Under the pieces are notes generated by a model that did not search any database, was not told the DNA's origin, and saw only the letters and a list, made by a program, of their open reading frames with translations. This document shows positions 1 to 5,207 of a stretch of DNA of 5,817 nt, piece by piece. Source of the DNA: Microcaldota archaeon (GTDB lineage: Archaea; Iainarchaeota; Iainarchaeia; JAADDC01); the NCBI GenBank assembly GCA_027000685.1, contig JALTNN010000033.1:1-5817 (forward strand), given 5' to 3'. The first letter of the stretch is position 1. Each line of letters begins with the position of its first letter. Made by a program: the position numbers and the translations under genes.

Positions 1-1
1 C

Positions 2-868
2 CACCACTACGACCTCGTGGAGATGCTGGACATCGCGGACACGGGGAGGGCCTCCAAAGTGGCGGGGAGCAGGTTCTACTACGAGAGAAACCAGCTCGTC
101 TTCCTCGACCTCGCGCTCTCGCTCTACGTCCTCGAGAAGCTTGTGCGGAAGGGTTTCACGCCAGTCATCCCTCCCTACATGGTGAGGAGGTTCGTGGAGG
201 AGGGCTCCACTTACTTCACGGACTTCGAGGAGATGATCTACAAGGTGGAAGACGAGGACCTCTACCTCATACCCACAGCCGAGCATGCCCTTGCCGGCTA
301 CCACGCCAACGAGATATTTGAGACCGGCGAGCTTCCGAGGAGGTACGTGGGCTGGTCCCCCTGCTTCAGGAAGGAGGCCGGCTCCCACGGTAAGGATACA
401 AAGGGAATATTCCGTGTTCACCAGTTCCACAAGGTCGAGCAGTTCTCCTATGTTTATCCCGAGGACTCGTGGGAGGAGCACGAGTTCCTTGTCTCCAATG
501 CCGAGGAGATACTCAAAGAGCTTGGCATCCCTTACCGTGTAGTGGATGTGGCCTCCGGAGACTTGGGGGCCGTGGCAGCGAGAAAGTACGACATAGAGGG
601 CTGGTTTCCGGGACAGGGGAGGTACAGGGAGCTCGTCTCGGCTTCCAACTGTCTGGACTGGCAGGCAAGAAGGCTAAACATACGTTATAGGAAGAAGGAC
701 GGCACGACAGACTTCGTCCACACGCTCAACGCCACGGCGGTCGCCGTCCAGAGGACGGTGACGGCCCTCCTTGAGAACCACTTCGACGGTGAGGCCGTGA
801 GGATACCCAGGGTCCTCTGGAGGTACCTCCCGGAGGATATGAGGGAGATACCTGTAAGGCATAAATAG
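2..868 (+). CDS. serS: Seryl-tRNA synthetase (class II), C-terminal part, 5' end outside window
   Basis: Charges tRNA-Ser with serine in the cytoplasm. The reading frame is already open at the window edge; 288 residues are visible, so about 140-170 residues (the N-terminal tRNA-binding coiled-coil arm) lie upstream. The visible part is the class II catalytic core. It opens with HHYDLVEMLDIAD, the usual entry to the core. Motif 1 follows (GFTPVIPPYMV, about 152-184), then the serine-site TAE (about 275-283). Motif 2 is CFRKEAGSHGKDTKG with HQFHKVE (362-440), then SASNCLDWQARRLNIRYR (about 637-690), and motif 3 (LNATAVAVQR, 725-754) with its ATP-binding Arg. Motif 3 has Gln where most SerRSs have Gly just before that Arg. 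It is the common SerRS type, not the rare zinc-dependent methanogen type. It ends at TAG 866-868, only 20 bases before the tmk start. Identification is secure; the true start cannot be seen. Confidence 0.96.
   Translation, partial: HHYDLVEMLDIADTGRASKVAGSRFYYERNQLVFLDLALSLYVLEKLVRKGFTPVIPPYMVRRFVEEGSTYFTDFEEMIYKVEDEDLYLIPTAEHALAGYHANEIFETGELPRRYVGWSPCFRKEAGSHGKDTKGIFRVHQFHKVEQFSYVYPEDSWEEHEFLVSNAEEILKELGIPYRVVDVASGDLGAVAARKYDIEGWFPGQGRYRELVSASNCLDWQARRLNIRYRKKDGTTDFVHTLNATAVAVQRTVTALLENHFDGEAVRIPRVLWRYLPEDMREIPVRHK
861..867 (+). promoter_or_regulatory. Probable TATA box of the tmk-like gene, overlapping the serS stop
   Basis: ATAAATA sits inside the last serS codons (CAT AAA TAG). Its centre is 25 bases before the GTG at 889, the normal archaeal distance from TATA to transcription start, so the tmk transcript would be leaderless. 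No SD is visible in the 20-base gap, which fits. Read-through from serS may also occur. This is inferred from position and sequence only. Confidence 0.5.
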
Positions 869-888
869 GGGCAGGGCTTACTTACAGC

Positions 889-1521
889 GTGCTGGCGAGA
901 AATCCCTATAGGGGGAAGTACATCGTCTTCGAGGGAATAGACGGGAGCGGGAAGGACACCCAAATATCCCTTCTCGAGCCCTTTCTCATAGAAAGGGACA
1001 TCAGGTATGTGAGAACCTCTGAGCCCACCACGTATCTCCCCACAGGCCTCCTGATTAAGGCCCTCCTCAGGGGAAGGTACGGCTTCGACCCGAGGAGCAC
1101 CGCCCTTCTCTTCCTCGCGGACTCGCACGAACACCTGAGGACAAGGGTGGTGCCCAACCTCGGAAGGGGGAGATGGGTCCTCTCCTCACGAAGCTTCCTC
1201 TCCACCCTGGCCTACCAGATGGTTCTCGGTGTTGAGGAGGAGTTTCTGGAGGACATAATGTCAAGGCTCGACTTTCTCCTCCCAGACCTCGTCGTCCTCC
1301 TTGACGTGGACCCTGAGACGGCCCTCGCCCGGAAGGGGAAGGAGAGGGTGAAGCAGATGTACGAGGACGTGGAGTTCCTCGCGAGCGTGAGAGAGAGGTA
1401 CCTCGAGATATCGAAGGAGTACGATGTTGTGAAGGTCATCGACGGTGAGAGGGACCCCTTTGACATCCAAGAGGAGGTAAGAGAGCTCGTAAAGGATCTC
1501 ATGGACATTCCTCGAGCTTAG
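889..1521 (+). CDS. tmk: Thymidylate kinase family protein (dTMP kinase-like, divergent)
   Basis: A P-loop nucleoside monophosphate kinase of 210 residues, the usual length for dTMP kinase, which makes dTDP from dTMP and ATP for DNA synthesis. The start is GTG; no ATG lies closer to the P-loop, and a TATA box 25 bases upstream supports leaderless initiation. Seen in order: Walker A GIDGSGKDTQ (residues 16-25, Lys22); SEP (44-46) in place of the family's REPGGT; LLFLAD (73-78); SSRSFLSTLAYQ (99-110), where the family has (G/S)DR(Y/H)xLSxxAYQ; LVVLLDVDPETALAR (134-148), the conserved strand and start of the lid; then EFLASVRERYLEI (162-174). The fold and family are clear. The DR(Y/H) Asp, the Arg of ADR and the Arg of REP are all replaced by Ser, so specificity for dTMP is uncertain; another nucleotide is possible. 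Its 3' end overlaps the convergent gene by 23 bases. Confidence 0.85.
   Translation: MLARNPYRGKYIVFEGIDGSGKDTQISLLEPFLIERDIRYVRTSEPTTYLPTGLLIKALLRGRYGFDPRSTALLFLADSHEHLRTRVVPNLGRGRWVLSSRSFLSTLAYQMVLGVEEEFLEDIMSRLDFLLPDLVVLLDVDPETALARKGKERVKQMYEDVEFLASVRERYLEISKEYDVVKVIDGERDPFDIQEEVRELVKDLMDIPRA
1499..1521. other. Tail-to-tail overlap of tmk and the unknown membrane protein gene
   Basis: The last seven codons and stop of tmk (Asp-Ile-Pro-Arg-Ala, TAG at 1519-1521) and the last codons of the convergent gene (Glu-Glu-Cys-Pro, TGA at 1499-1501 on the minus strand) share 23 bases. No T-run terminator or stem-loop is seen between the genes, so the two transcripts must overlap at their 3' ends. Confidence 0.8.
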
Positions 1522-2572
1522 AAGCCTTTATATGTGGTTTGACGGCCATGCACACGGCTCCCATACCCTCGGGCGGCTCACACTTCACAACGCTCGCTTC
1601 TCCCATTACCTTCCTACAACACCTGCACTCCTCCGCTGCCCACTCCGTTACGACCTCCTCCACGGAGTCCTCCGAACAGGTCACACCATCGATTCCAATG
1701 AAGAACAGATCCCCACCCATCTTGAAGAGAAGATAACTGACGCCCTCCTCAAGGGGCTCGATGGAGACATCGGCACTTCCCGTCACGGAGAGCTCTACCT
1801 CCTCCCCTGTTCCGGGGACCTCCCACTCAAGCTCCTTCTCCACGGATATTCCAGTGATTCTTGAGGGATATCCCTTCTCTTCGTAGGAGGGAACCTCACA
1901 TACCTCAACAGAAGTATAGGTGAACGCCGCACCGCTTCCCTCAGCGAGCTCTTCGAGGAACTCGAGGAGGTTCTCGTCGAACCAGACGACGGAACCGATC
2001 TTCTCCCTCTTTCCGCTCAACCACCGCTCTATCTTGTCCTCCACCTTCTCCACCTCTTCGACGACCTCCTCGGCCTTACTTGCCGGGAACGGGACGACGT
2101 ATTCGCCGCTCACATCCACCTCCACGGTCACCGCGGTGTCGCCGCTCGCGATGACAAACTTCCCCGGCTTGCCCCTCACCTCTACCACGTAGAAGTCCTC
2201 ACCGGGAACACGCTCCACGCCAACCTCTTCAACGGACGGGGATTCGATGAGCCTGACACCGCTTTCAGTCCCGAGGTACTCCTCGAAAAAGCCTGTAATC
2301 CAGCCGGGAAATCTCTCCCCAATCCACGATACGACGTCCCTCCAGTCGGCCGTGGACAGCTCCTCCAAAACCCTCGCCCTCACGTATGCCTCCACGGAGG
2401 ATAGTATGTCTTGGGGTGCCACCTCGGCATAGGTTAACACCCTTATCTTCTCGCCGAAGTTCGATACCGTCCCCATCGCCGTCCTTTCCTGGGAGAGGAG
2501 TGAGCCCGCAAAGAGCAGAGCCAGCCCGAGGATAACGACGCCTATGAGGGGTGCGAACATCTCGCCCTTCAT
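1499..2572 (-). CDS. Unrecognised membrane-anchored, probably extracytoplasmic protein
   Basis: I do not recognise the family. The predicted protein has 357 residues. Residues 1-5 (MKGEM) are followed by one strongly hydrophobic segment (about 6-26), consistent with an N-terminal membrane anchor or an uncleaved signal; MKG before it faintly resembles an archaeal pilin-type signal, but the usual Glu five residues past the cut site is absent. A helical section follows (about 42-102), then beta-rich sequence with alternating Val and Glu, an acidic coiled-coil-like helix (about 165-190), and a C-terminal part with all eight cysteines (225, 299, 316, 318, 319, 331, 341, 356), which could form disulphides outside the cell or bind a metal. 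The ATG start at 2572 overlaps the FEN-1 stop as ATGA and has GGAGG 10 bases upstream. A GTG at 2581 would add three residues but lies only one base from that SD. It is the third gene of the PAN-FEN1 operon. The long, protein-like composition makes it real; function is unknown. Confidence 0.8.
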   Translation of the reverse strand: MKGEMFAPLIGVVILGLALLFAGSLLSQERTAMGTVSNFGEKIRVLTYAEVAPQDILSSVEAYVRARVLEELSTADWRDVVSWIGERFPGWITGFFEEYLGTESGVRLIESPSVEEVGVERVPGEDFYVVEVRGKPGKFVIASGDTAVTVEVDVSGEYVVPFPASKAEEVVEEVEKVEDKIERWLSGKREKIGSVVWFDENLLEFLEELAEGSGAAFTYTSVEVCEVPSYEEKGYPSRITGISVEKELEWEVPGTGEEVELSVTGSADVSIEPLEEGVSYLLFKMGGDLFFIGIDGVTCSEDSVEEVVTEWAAEECRCCRKVMGEASVVKCEPPEGMGAVCMAVKPHIKASKLEECP

Positions 2573-3597
2573 CCGAACCACGCCTCCAGGGACGACTGCG
2601 TACCAGCTGCTGGTGTTACCTCTTCGAGGCGTTCTACAGCCTTTTCGACCCTCTCCGGGCTGAAGTCGTGCTCCTCCACGAGGATCTCGTAGATTTTATC
2701 CCTGTCCGGGTTCTTATACCTTAGGGTGTATTCGTCCGTGTGGGGAGGGTCAAGGAAGAACCTCTCGATAGCCTCCCAGTCCTCCTCCGGCCTGTGGCCC
2801 GTGGCCCTGAGGATCTCGTCGAGGGAATTAAAAGACTTCACAAGCTCGAGGGCCTTCTTGGGGCCCACGCCGGGGACTTTCTCGTTGTAGTCCGTTCCGA
2901 GGAGGAGACCCATCCAGACGAGCTTCCTTCTGTCGATCCCGAGGGTTCTCAGCACCTCGTCGAGGAGTATGAGCTCCGGCTTGACGTCCACATAGACATT
3001 CCTCCCGGGTAGCTTCCTCTTCCCCGTTATCGCGAGGTTCCTCACGAGGCGTGGAGCCCCGAAAAGGAGGGAGTCGTAGTCCTGGGAGGCGGCTGCCCAC
3101 ACATCCCCCTTTCCTGCCATGTAGGCCGCCTGGGCCTCGCCCTCCGAGGGGGCATCGACATACGGAACCCCCATGGCCTCGAGGAGCCCCTTCGCGTCTT
3201 CCACCATCATCTTCTCGAGCCTGGATGCTTGTGTAGCGTACTTCCTCGCCTCCGTAATGTCTCCCCTCCTTAGGGCCTCCTGCCACTTCCTCTCAGCCTC
3301 CTCTCTCCTCTCAGCCCTTTCCTCCACCTCTCTCCTCTTGAACTCCGGCGGGACACCGTCGAACACATAGACGACCCTTATCCCGTTCTCGAGAAGCTTT
3401 ATCGTCCTGTAGAAGAGGCCAGAGAGGTGCGACGTTATCCTCCCCTTCCTGTCCATGAGGGGGGTTCCGTCAGGCTGCCTTATAACCGAGATGAACTGGT
3501 AGAGGGCGTTGTAGGCGTCAACCGCGAGGAACCTTGTGGCAAGCTCCTCGAGCTCGATCTCCTTCCTTGGAATGACGGGGCCGAGGGGCGTACCCAT
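2569..3597 (-). CDS. fen: Flap endonuclease 1 (FEN-1), structure-specific 5' nuclease
   Basis: Removes 5' flaps during Okazaki-fragment maturation and long-patch base excision repair, working on the PCNA clamp. The protein has 342 residues, typical for archaeal FEN-1. It starts with the conserved [16 protein letters not shown]; the N-terminus must be free because it lies near the active site, so the start is firm. All seven metal-binding acids are present at the positions usual for archaeal FEN-1: Asp27, Asp80, Glu152, Glu154, Asp173, Asp175 and Asp236. The charged helical arch lies around residues 84-131, the helix-hairpin-helix DNA-binding loop is [14 protein letters not shown] (241-254), and the C-terminus is a perfect PIP box, QSSLEAWF (334-341), for PCNA binding. 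It lies 5 bases after PAN with a good SD and ends in an ATGA overlap with the next gene, so it is surely cotranscribed with PAN. Nothing suggests damage or transfer. Confidence 0.97.
   Translation of the reverse strand: MGTPLGPVIPRKEIELEELATRFLAVDAYNALYQFISVIRQPDGTPLMDRKGRITSHLSGLFYRTIKLLENGIRVVYVFDGVPPEFKRREVEERAERREEAERKWQEALRRGDITEARKYATQASRLEKMMVEDAKGLLEAMGVPYVDAPSEGEAQAAYMAGKGDVWAAASQDYDSLLFGAPRLVRNLAITGKRKLPGRNVYVDVKPELILLDEVLRTLGIDRRKLVWMGLLLGTDYNEKVPGVGPKKALELVKSFNSLDEILRATGHRPEEDWEAIERFFLDPPHTDEYTLRYKNPDRDKIYEILVEEHDFSPERVEKAVERLEEVTPAAGTQSSLEAWFG
2583..2587 (-). promoter_or_regulatory. Shine-Dalgarno site of the unknown membrane protein, inside the FEN-1 PIP-box codons
   Basis: The minus strand reads GGAGGCG, 6 of 7 matches to the archaeal SD GGAGGTG, ending 10 bases before the ATG at 2572. 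It favours that ATG over the GTG at 2581. The same bases encode Leu-Glu-Ala of the FEN-1 PIP box. Confidence 0.55.
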
Positions 3598-3601
3598 TCA
3601 C

Positions 3602-3608
3602 ATCACCT
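3602..3608 (-). promoter_or_regulatory. Shine-Dalgarno site of FEN-1 overlapping the PAN stop codon
   Basis: The minus strand reads AGGTGAT, matching the archaeal anti-SD, with its GGTGA core ending 5 bases before the FEN-1 ATG at 3597. The site contains the last PAN codon (AGG, Arg) and its TGA stop, so PAN termination and FEN-1 initiation are probably coupled. Confidence 0.7.
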
Positions 3609-4751
3609 GAAGTGAGGGCTTGTCACCTCCTCACGGCGGAACCTCTCCACCGCCCACAGGAGGTCTTTCATCTCGACCCTTCTCCTCCCCTCCTTCGCCG
3701 CCTTCAGACCCGCCTCCACAACAACGGCCCTTATCTCCGCACCAGAGAAACCGGCCGTCACGGAGGCGAGTTCTCTCAGGTCGATCCTACCGTGCCTGAC
3801 CTTCCTGAGGTGGACCTCAAATATCTTCTCCCTCGCCTCTTGGTCAGGGAGGGGCACATAAATCAGTCTGTCAAACCGGCCGGGGCGTAGCAGCGCCGGA
3901 TCGAGGATGTCGATCCTGTTCGTCGCGGCAAGAACGGCAACACCCTCCAAGGGTCTGAAGCCGTCCATCTCCGCCAGGAGTTGCATGAGAGTCCTCTGAA
4001 CCTCCCTGTCGCCTCCAGAGGTGGAGTCCGTCCTCCTCCCTCCAATCGCATCGATCTCATCTATGAAAATGATGGAGGGGGCCTTCTCCCTTGCCAGTCT
4101 GAACAGTTCCCTCACGAGCTTCGCCCCTTCCCCTATGTACTTCTGTACCAGCTCAGAGCCCACCACGTGGATGAAAGTGGCATCGCTTTCCGTGGCAACG
4201 GCCTTGGCGAGGAGGGTCTTGCCCGTTCCGGGCGGGCCGTAGAGGAGGACACCTTTAGGTGGCTCTATCCCTATCTCCCTGAAAAGGTCAGGGTCTTTTA
4301 GTGGGAGTTCAACCACGTCTCTCAGCTCCTGAATCTGCCTGTCGAGGCCGCCGATGTCAGAGTAACTGACCCCCGGCTTCTCTAACACCTCGAAGGCACC
4401 AACGCGTTCGTCCCTGTCGTCGGGGAGGATATCAACGACGGCGAGCGTCTGCTGGGAGAGGGCCACCCTCATACCGGGCCTCAGCTTCTCCAGCAGACCG
4501 CCTCTCACAGTCACGACAAATTGATTGCCATTAGTGTGCTTAATGATAGCCCTCCCGTCCGGCAGCACCTCGAGGACGTGTCCCACCATGAGGGGTGGCT
4601 GCCTTAGCCTCTGGAGTTCCCTCAAGAGCTCGGCGTACTTCCTCTGGAGGTGGAAGGTATGTGCCTCGAGCCTATTCCTCTCTACCTCGAGTTCTTCCAC
4701 CTTTTTCCGGAGGTCGAAGGCCGCCGAACCTTCCTCCTTGTACTCCACCAT
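3603..4751 (-). CDS. pan: Proteasome-activating nucleotidase (PAN), AAA+ regulatory ATPase of the archaeal 20S proteasome
   Basis: Forms a hexameric ring that uses ATP to unfold proteins and thread them into the 20S proteasome. With the ATG at 4751 it has 382 residues. Seen in order: N-terminal coiled coil (about 9-51); a Pro-Pro linker (52-53); OB-fold domain (about 54-118); Walker A GPPGTGKT (172-179); aromatic pore loop KYIGEG (204-209, Tyr205); Walker B IIFIDEID (227-234); sensor 1 Asn278 in AATN; arginine fingers Arg289 and Arg292 in LLRPGRFDR; sensor 2 region GFSGAE (334-339); and a small helical C-terminal domain. The last residues are SPHFR, so the expected hydrophobic-Tyr-X gate-opening tail is His-Phe-Arg. 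The frame stays open further upstream, to 4901, but that extension covers MBF1 and the promoter, and the coiled coil plus a TATA box 27-28 bases upstream fix the start at 4751. First gene of the minus-strand operon. A general AAA ATPase is the only alternative, and the coiled coil plus OB domain make PAN much more likely. Confidence 0.95.
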   Translation of the reverse strand: MVEYKEEGSAAFDLRKKVEELEVERNRLEAHTFHLQRKYAELLRELQRLRQPPLMVGHVLEVLPDGRAIIKHTNGNQFVVTVRGGLLEKLRPGMRVALSQQTLAVVDILPDDRDERVGAFEVLEKPGVSYSDIGGLDRQIQELRDVVELPLKDPDLFREIGIEPPKGVLLYGPPGTGKTLLAKAVATESDATFIHVVGSELVQKYIGEGAKLVRELFRLAREKAPSIIFIDEIDAIGGRRTDSTSGGDREVQRTLMQLLAEMDGFRPLEGVAVLAATNRIDILDPALLRPGRFDRLIYVPLPDQEAREKIFEVHLRKVRHGRIDLRELASVTAGFSGAEIRAVVVEAGLKAAKEGRRRVEMKDLLWAVERFRREEVTSPHFR

Positions 4752-4757
4752 CAGAGC

Positions 4758-4764
4758 TATATAA
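4758..4764 (+). promoter_or_regulatory. Probable TATA box of MBF1 (TATATAA)
   Basis: TATATAA is centred 30 bases before the MBF1 ATG at 4791, giving a leaderless or very short-leader transcript. It lies only 7-13 bases upstream of the PAN ATG, so TBP and TFB bound here would cover the PAN start site. Confidence 0.65.
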
Positions 4765-4774
4765 GGTTCTCCCG

Positions 4775-4782
4775 CTTTAAAG
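4775..4782 (-). promoter_or_regulatory. Probable TATA box of the PAN operon (CTTTAAAG)
   Basis: The palindromic CTTTAAAG is centred 27-28 bases before the PAN ATG at 4751, the distance expected for a leaderless archaeal transcript. The bases upstream of it (minus strand CACCAATA) would hold the BRE and run into the MBF1 start codon. Confidence 0.6.
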
Positions 4783-4790
4783 TATTGGTG

Positions 4791-5207
4791 ATGTACTGCG
4801 AGGTGTGTGGAAAAAAGACGGAGAGGAGCTTTCTCACCCGTATAGAGGGGGCCGTCCTCGTGACATGCGAGTCCTGTGCAGAGAGAGGGGAGATAATTCA
4901 AGAGTACAGGGCAGGCACACGGGCAAAGATACGTCAGACGTACACAGATATCGTGGAAGACTTTGGGAGGAAGGTTAGAGAGGCAAGGAAGTCCCTCAAG
5001 ATGGACCTCAGGCAGCTCTCCCGCGAAACCGGGATATCCGTGAGGACGCTGAAGCTGATAGAGGAGGAGAGAATAATCCCCACCGAGGAGCAGGCGAAGA
5101 AGCTTGAGAAGGCTCTTGGCATAGAGCTTGTCGAGAGGGAGGAGTTCGAGCCCGAGGGGAGAGGGGACTTCCAGCCGACGCTCGGAGACGTGGTGAGGAT
5201 ACGATGA
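4791..5207 (+). CDS. mbf1: Archaeal MBF1 (multiprotein bridging factor 1), zinc-ribbon plus HTH protein
   Basis: A 138-residue DNA- or ribosome-associated protein; the eukaryotic homologue bridges activators and TBP. Residues 1-30 form a zinc ribbon with Cys3-x2-Cys6 and Cys26-x2-Cys29. A linker (about 31-55) leads to a Cro/C1-type helix-turn-helix (about 57-111), with the recognition part around QLSRETGISVRTLKLIEEE (75-93). The tail PTLGDVVRIR (129-138) is typical of archaeal MBF1. The frame is open further upstream, to 4650, but that part overlaps PAN; the ATG at 4791 places the zinc ribbon at the N-terminus, as expected, and lies 30 bases after a TATA box. GTG at 4788 and TTG at 4785 are possible alternatives. 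It is divergent from PAN and overlaps the next gene by four bases (ATGA), so it is probably cotranscribed with the membrane protease. Its role in archaea is poorly settled; regulation of its own promoter is possible but not shown here. Confidence 0.93.
   Translation: MYCEVCGKKTERSFLTRIEGAVLVTCESCAERGEIIQEYRAGTRAKIRQTYTDIVEDFGRKVREARKSLKMDLRQLSRETGISVRTLKLIEEERIIPTEEQAKKLEKALGIELVEREEFEPEGRGDFQPTLGDVVRIR
5192..5196 (+). promoter_or_regulatory. Shine-Dalgarno site of the M50 protease gene, inside the MBF1 end
   Basis: GGTGA ends 7 bases before the ATG at 5204 and matches the archaeal anti-SD. It lies in the codons for Val-Val-Arg near the MBF1 C-terminus and supports the ATGA-overlap start of the protease. 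Confidence 0.55.

Larger units (their letters stand above)
4752..4790. promoter_or_regulatory. 39-base divergent promoter between PAN and MBF1
   Basis: This is the whole intergenic region between two divergent genes. It carries two TATA-like elements, one for each direction, and each lies closer to the other gene's start codon than to its own. There is no SD for either gene, which fits leaderless mRNAs on both sides. No clear operator palindrome is visible apart from the AT-rich boxes themselves. Confidence 0.75.

Noticed and set aside
819..830. Perfect 12-base palindrome GGAGGTACCTCC in serS
   Set aside because: It encodes ordinary SerRS residues (Trp-Arg-Tyr-Leu region), has no loop or T-run, and similar GAGGTACCTC occurs at 1395-1404 in tmk through common codons. 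Treated as chance.
1532..1864. Plus-strand open frame opening with [10 protein letters not shown], preceded by a TATA-like sequence
   Set aside because: It is antisense to the membrane protein gene, has no recognisable domain beyond a chance metal-hydrolase-like start, and its composition (Leu, Thr, His rich) is that of a shadow frame. The minus-strand protein is far more convincing.
2272..2285. Inverted repeat CGAGG-TACT-CCTCG within the membrane protein gene
   Set aside because: Short, inside coding sequence, with no terminator features; expected often in sequence rich in GAG and CTC codons.
3598..3603. Minimal ATG-TGA start-stop on the minus strand just before, and in frame with, the FEN-1 ATG
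   Set aside because: The SD overlaps this ATG, so it is too close to be used; the real ATG at 3597 has proper spacing. Likely a by-product of the tight PAN-FEN1 junction.
4650..4790. N-terminal extension of MBF1 to 4650
   Set aside because: It overlaps PAN coding sequence and displaces the zinc ribbon, which in archaeal MBF1 starts at the N-terminus. ATG 4791 also fits the TATA spacing.
4752..4901. N-terminal extension of PAN to 4901 (50 extra residues)
   Set aside because: It would read through the promoter and antisense to MBF1, has no similarity to PAN N-termini, and the coiled coil begins properly after the ATG at 4751.
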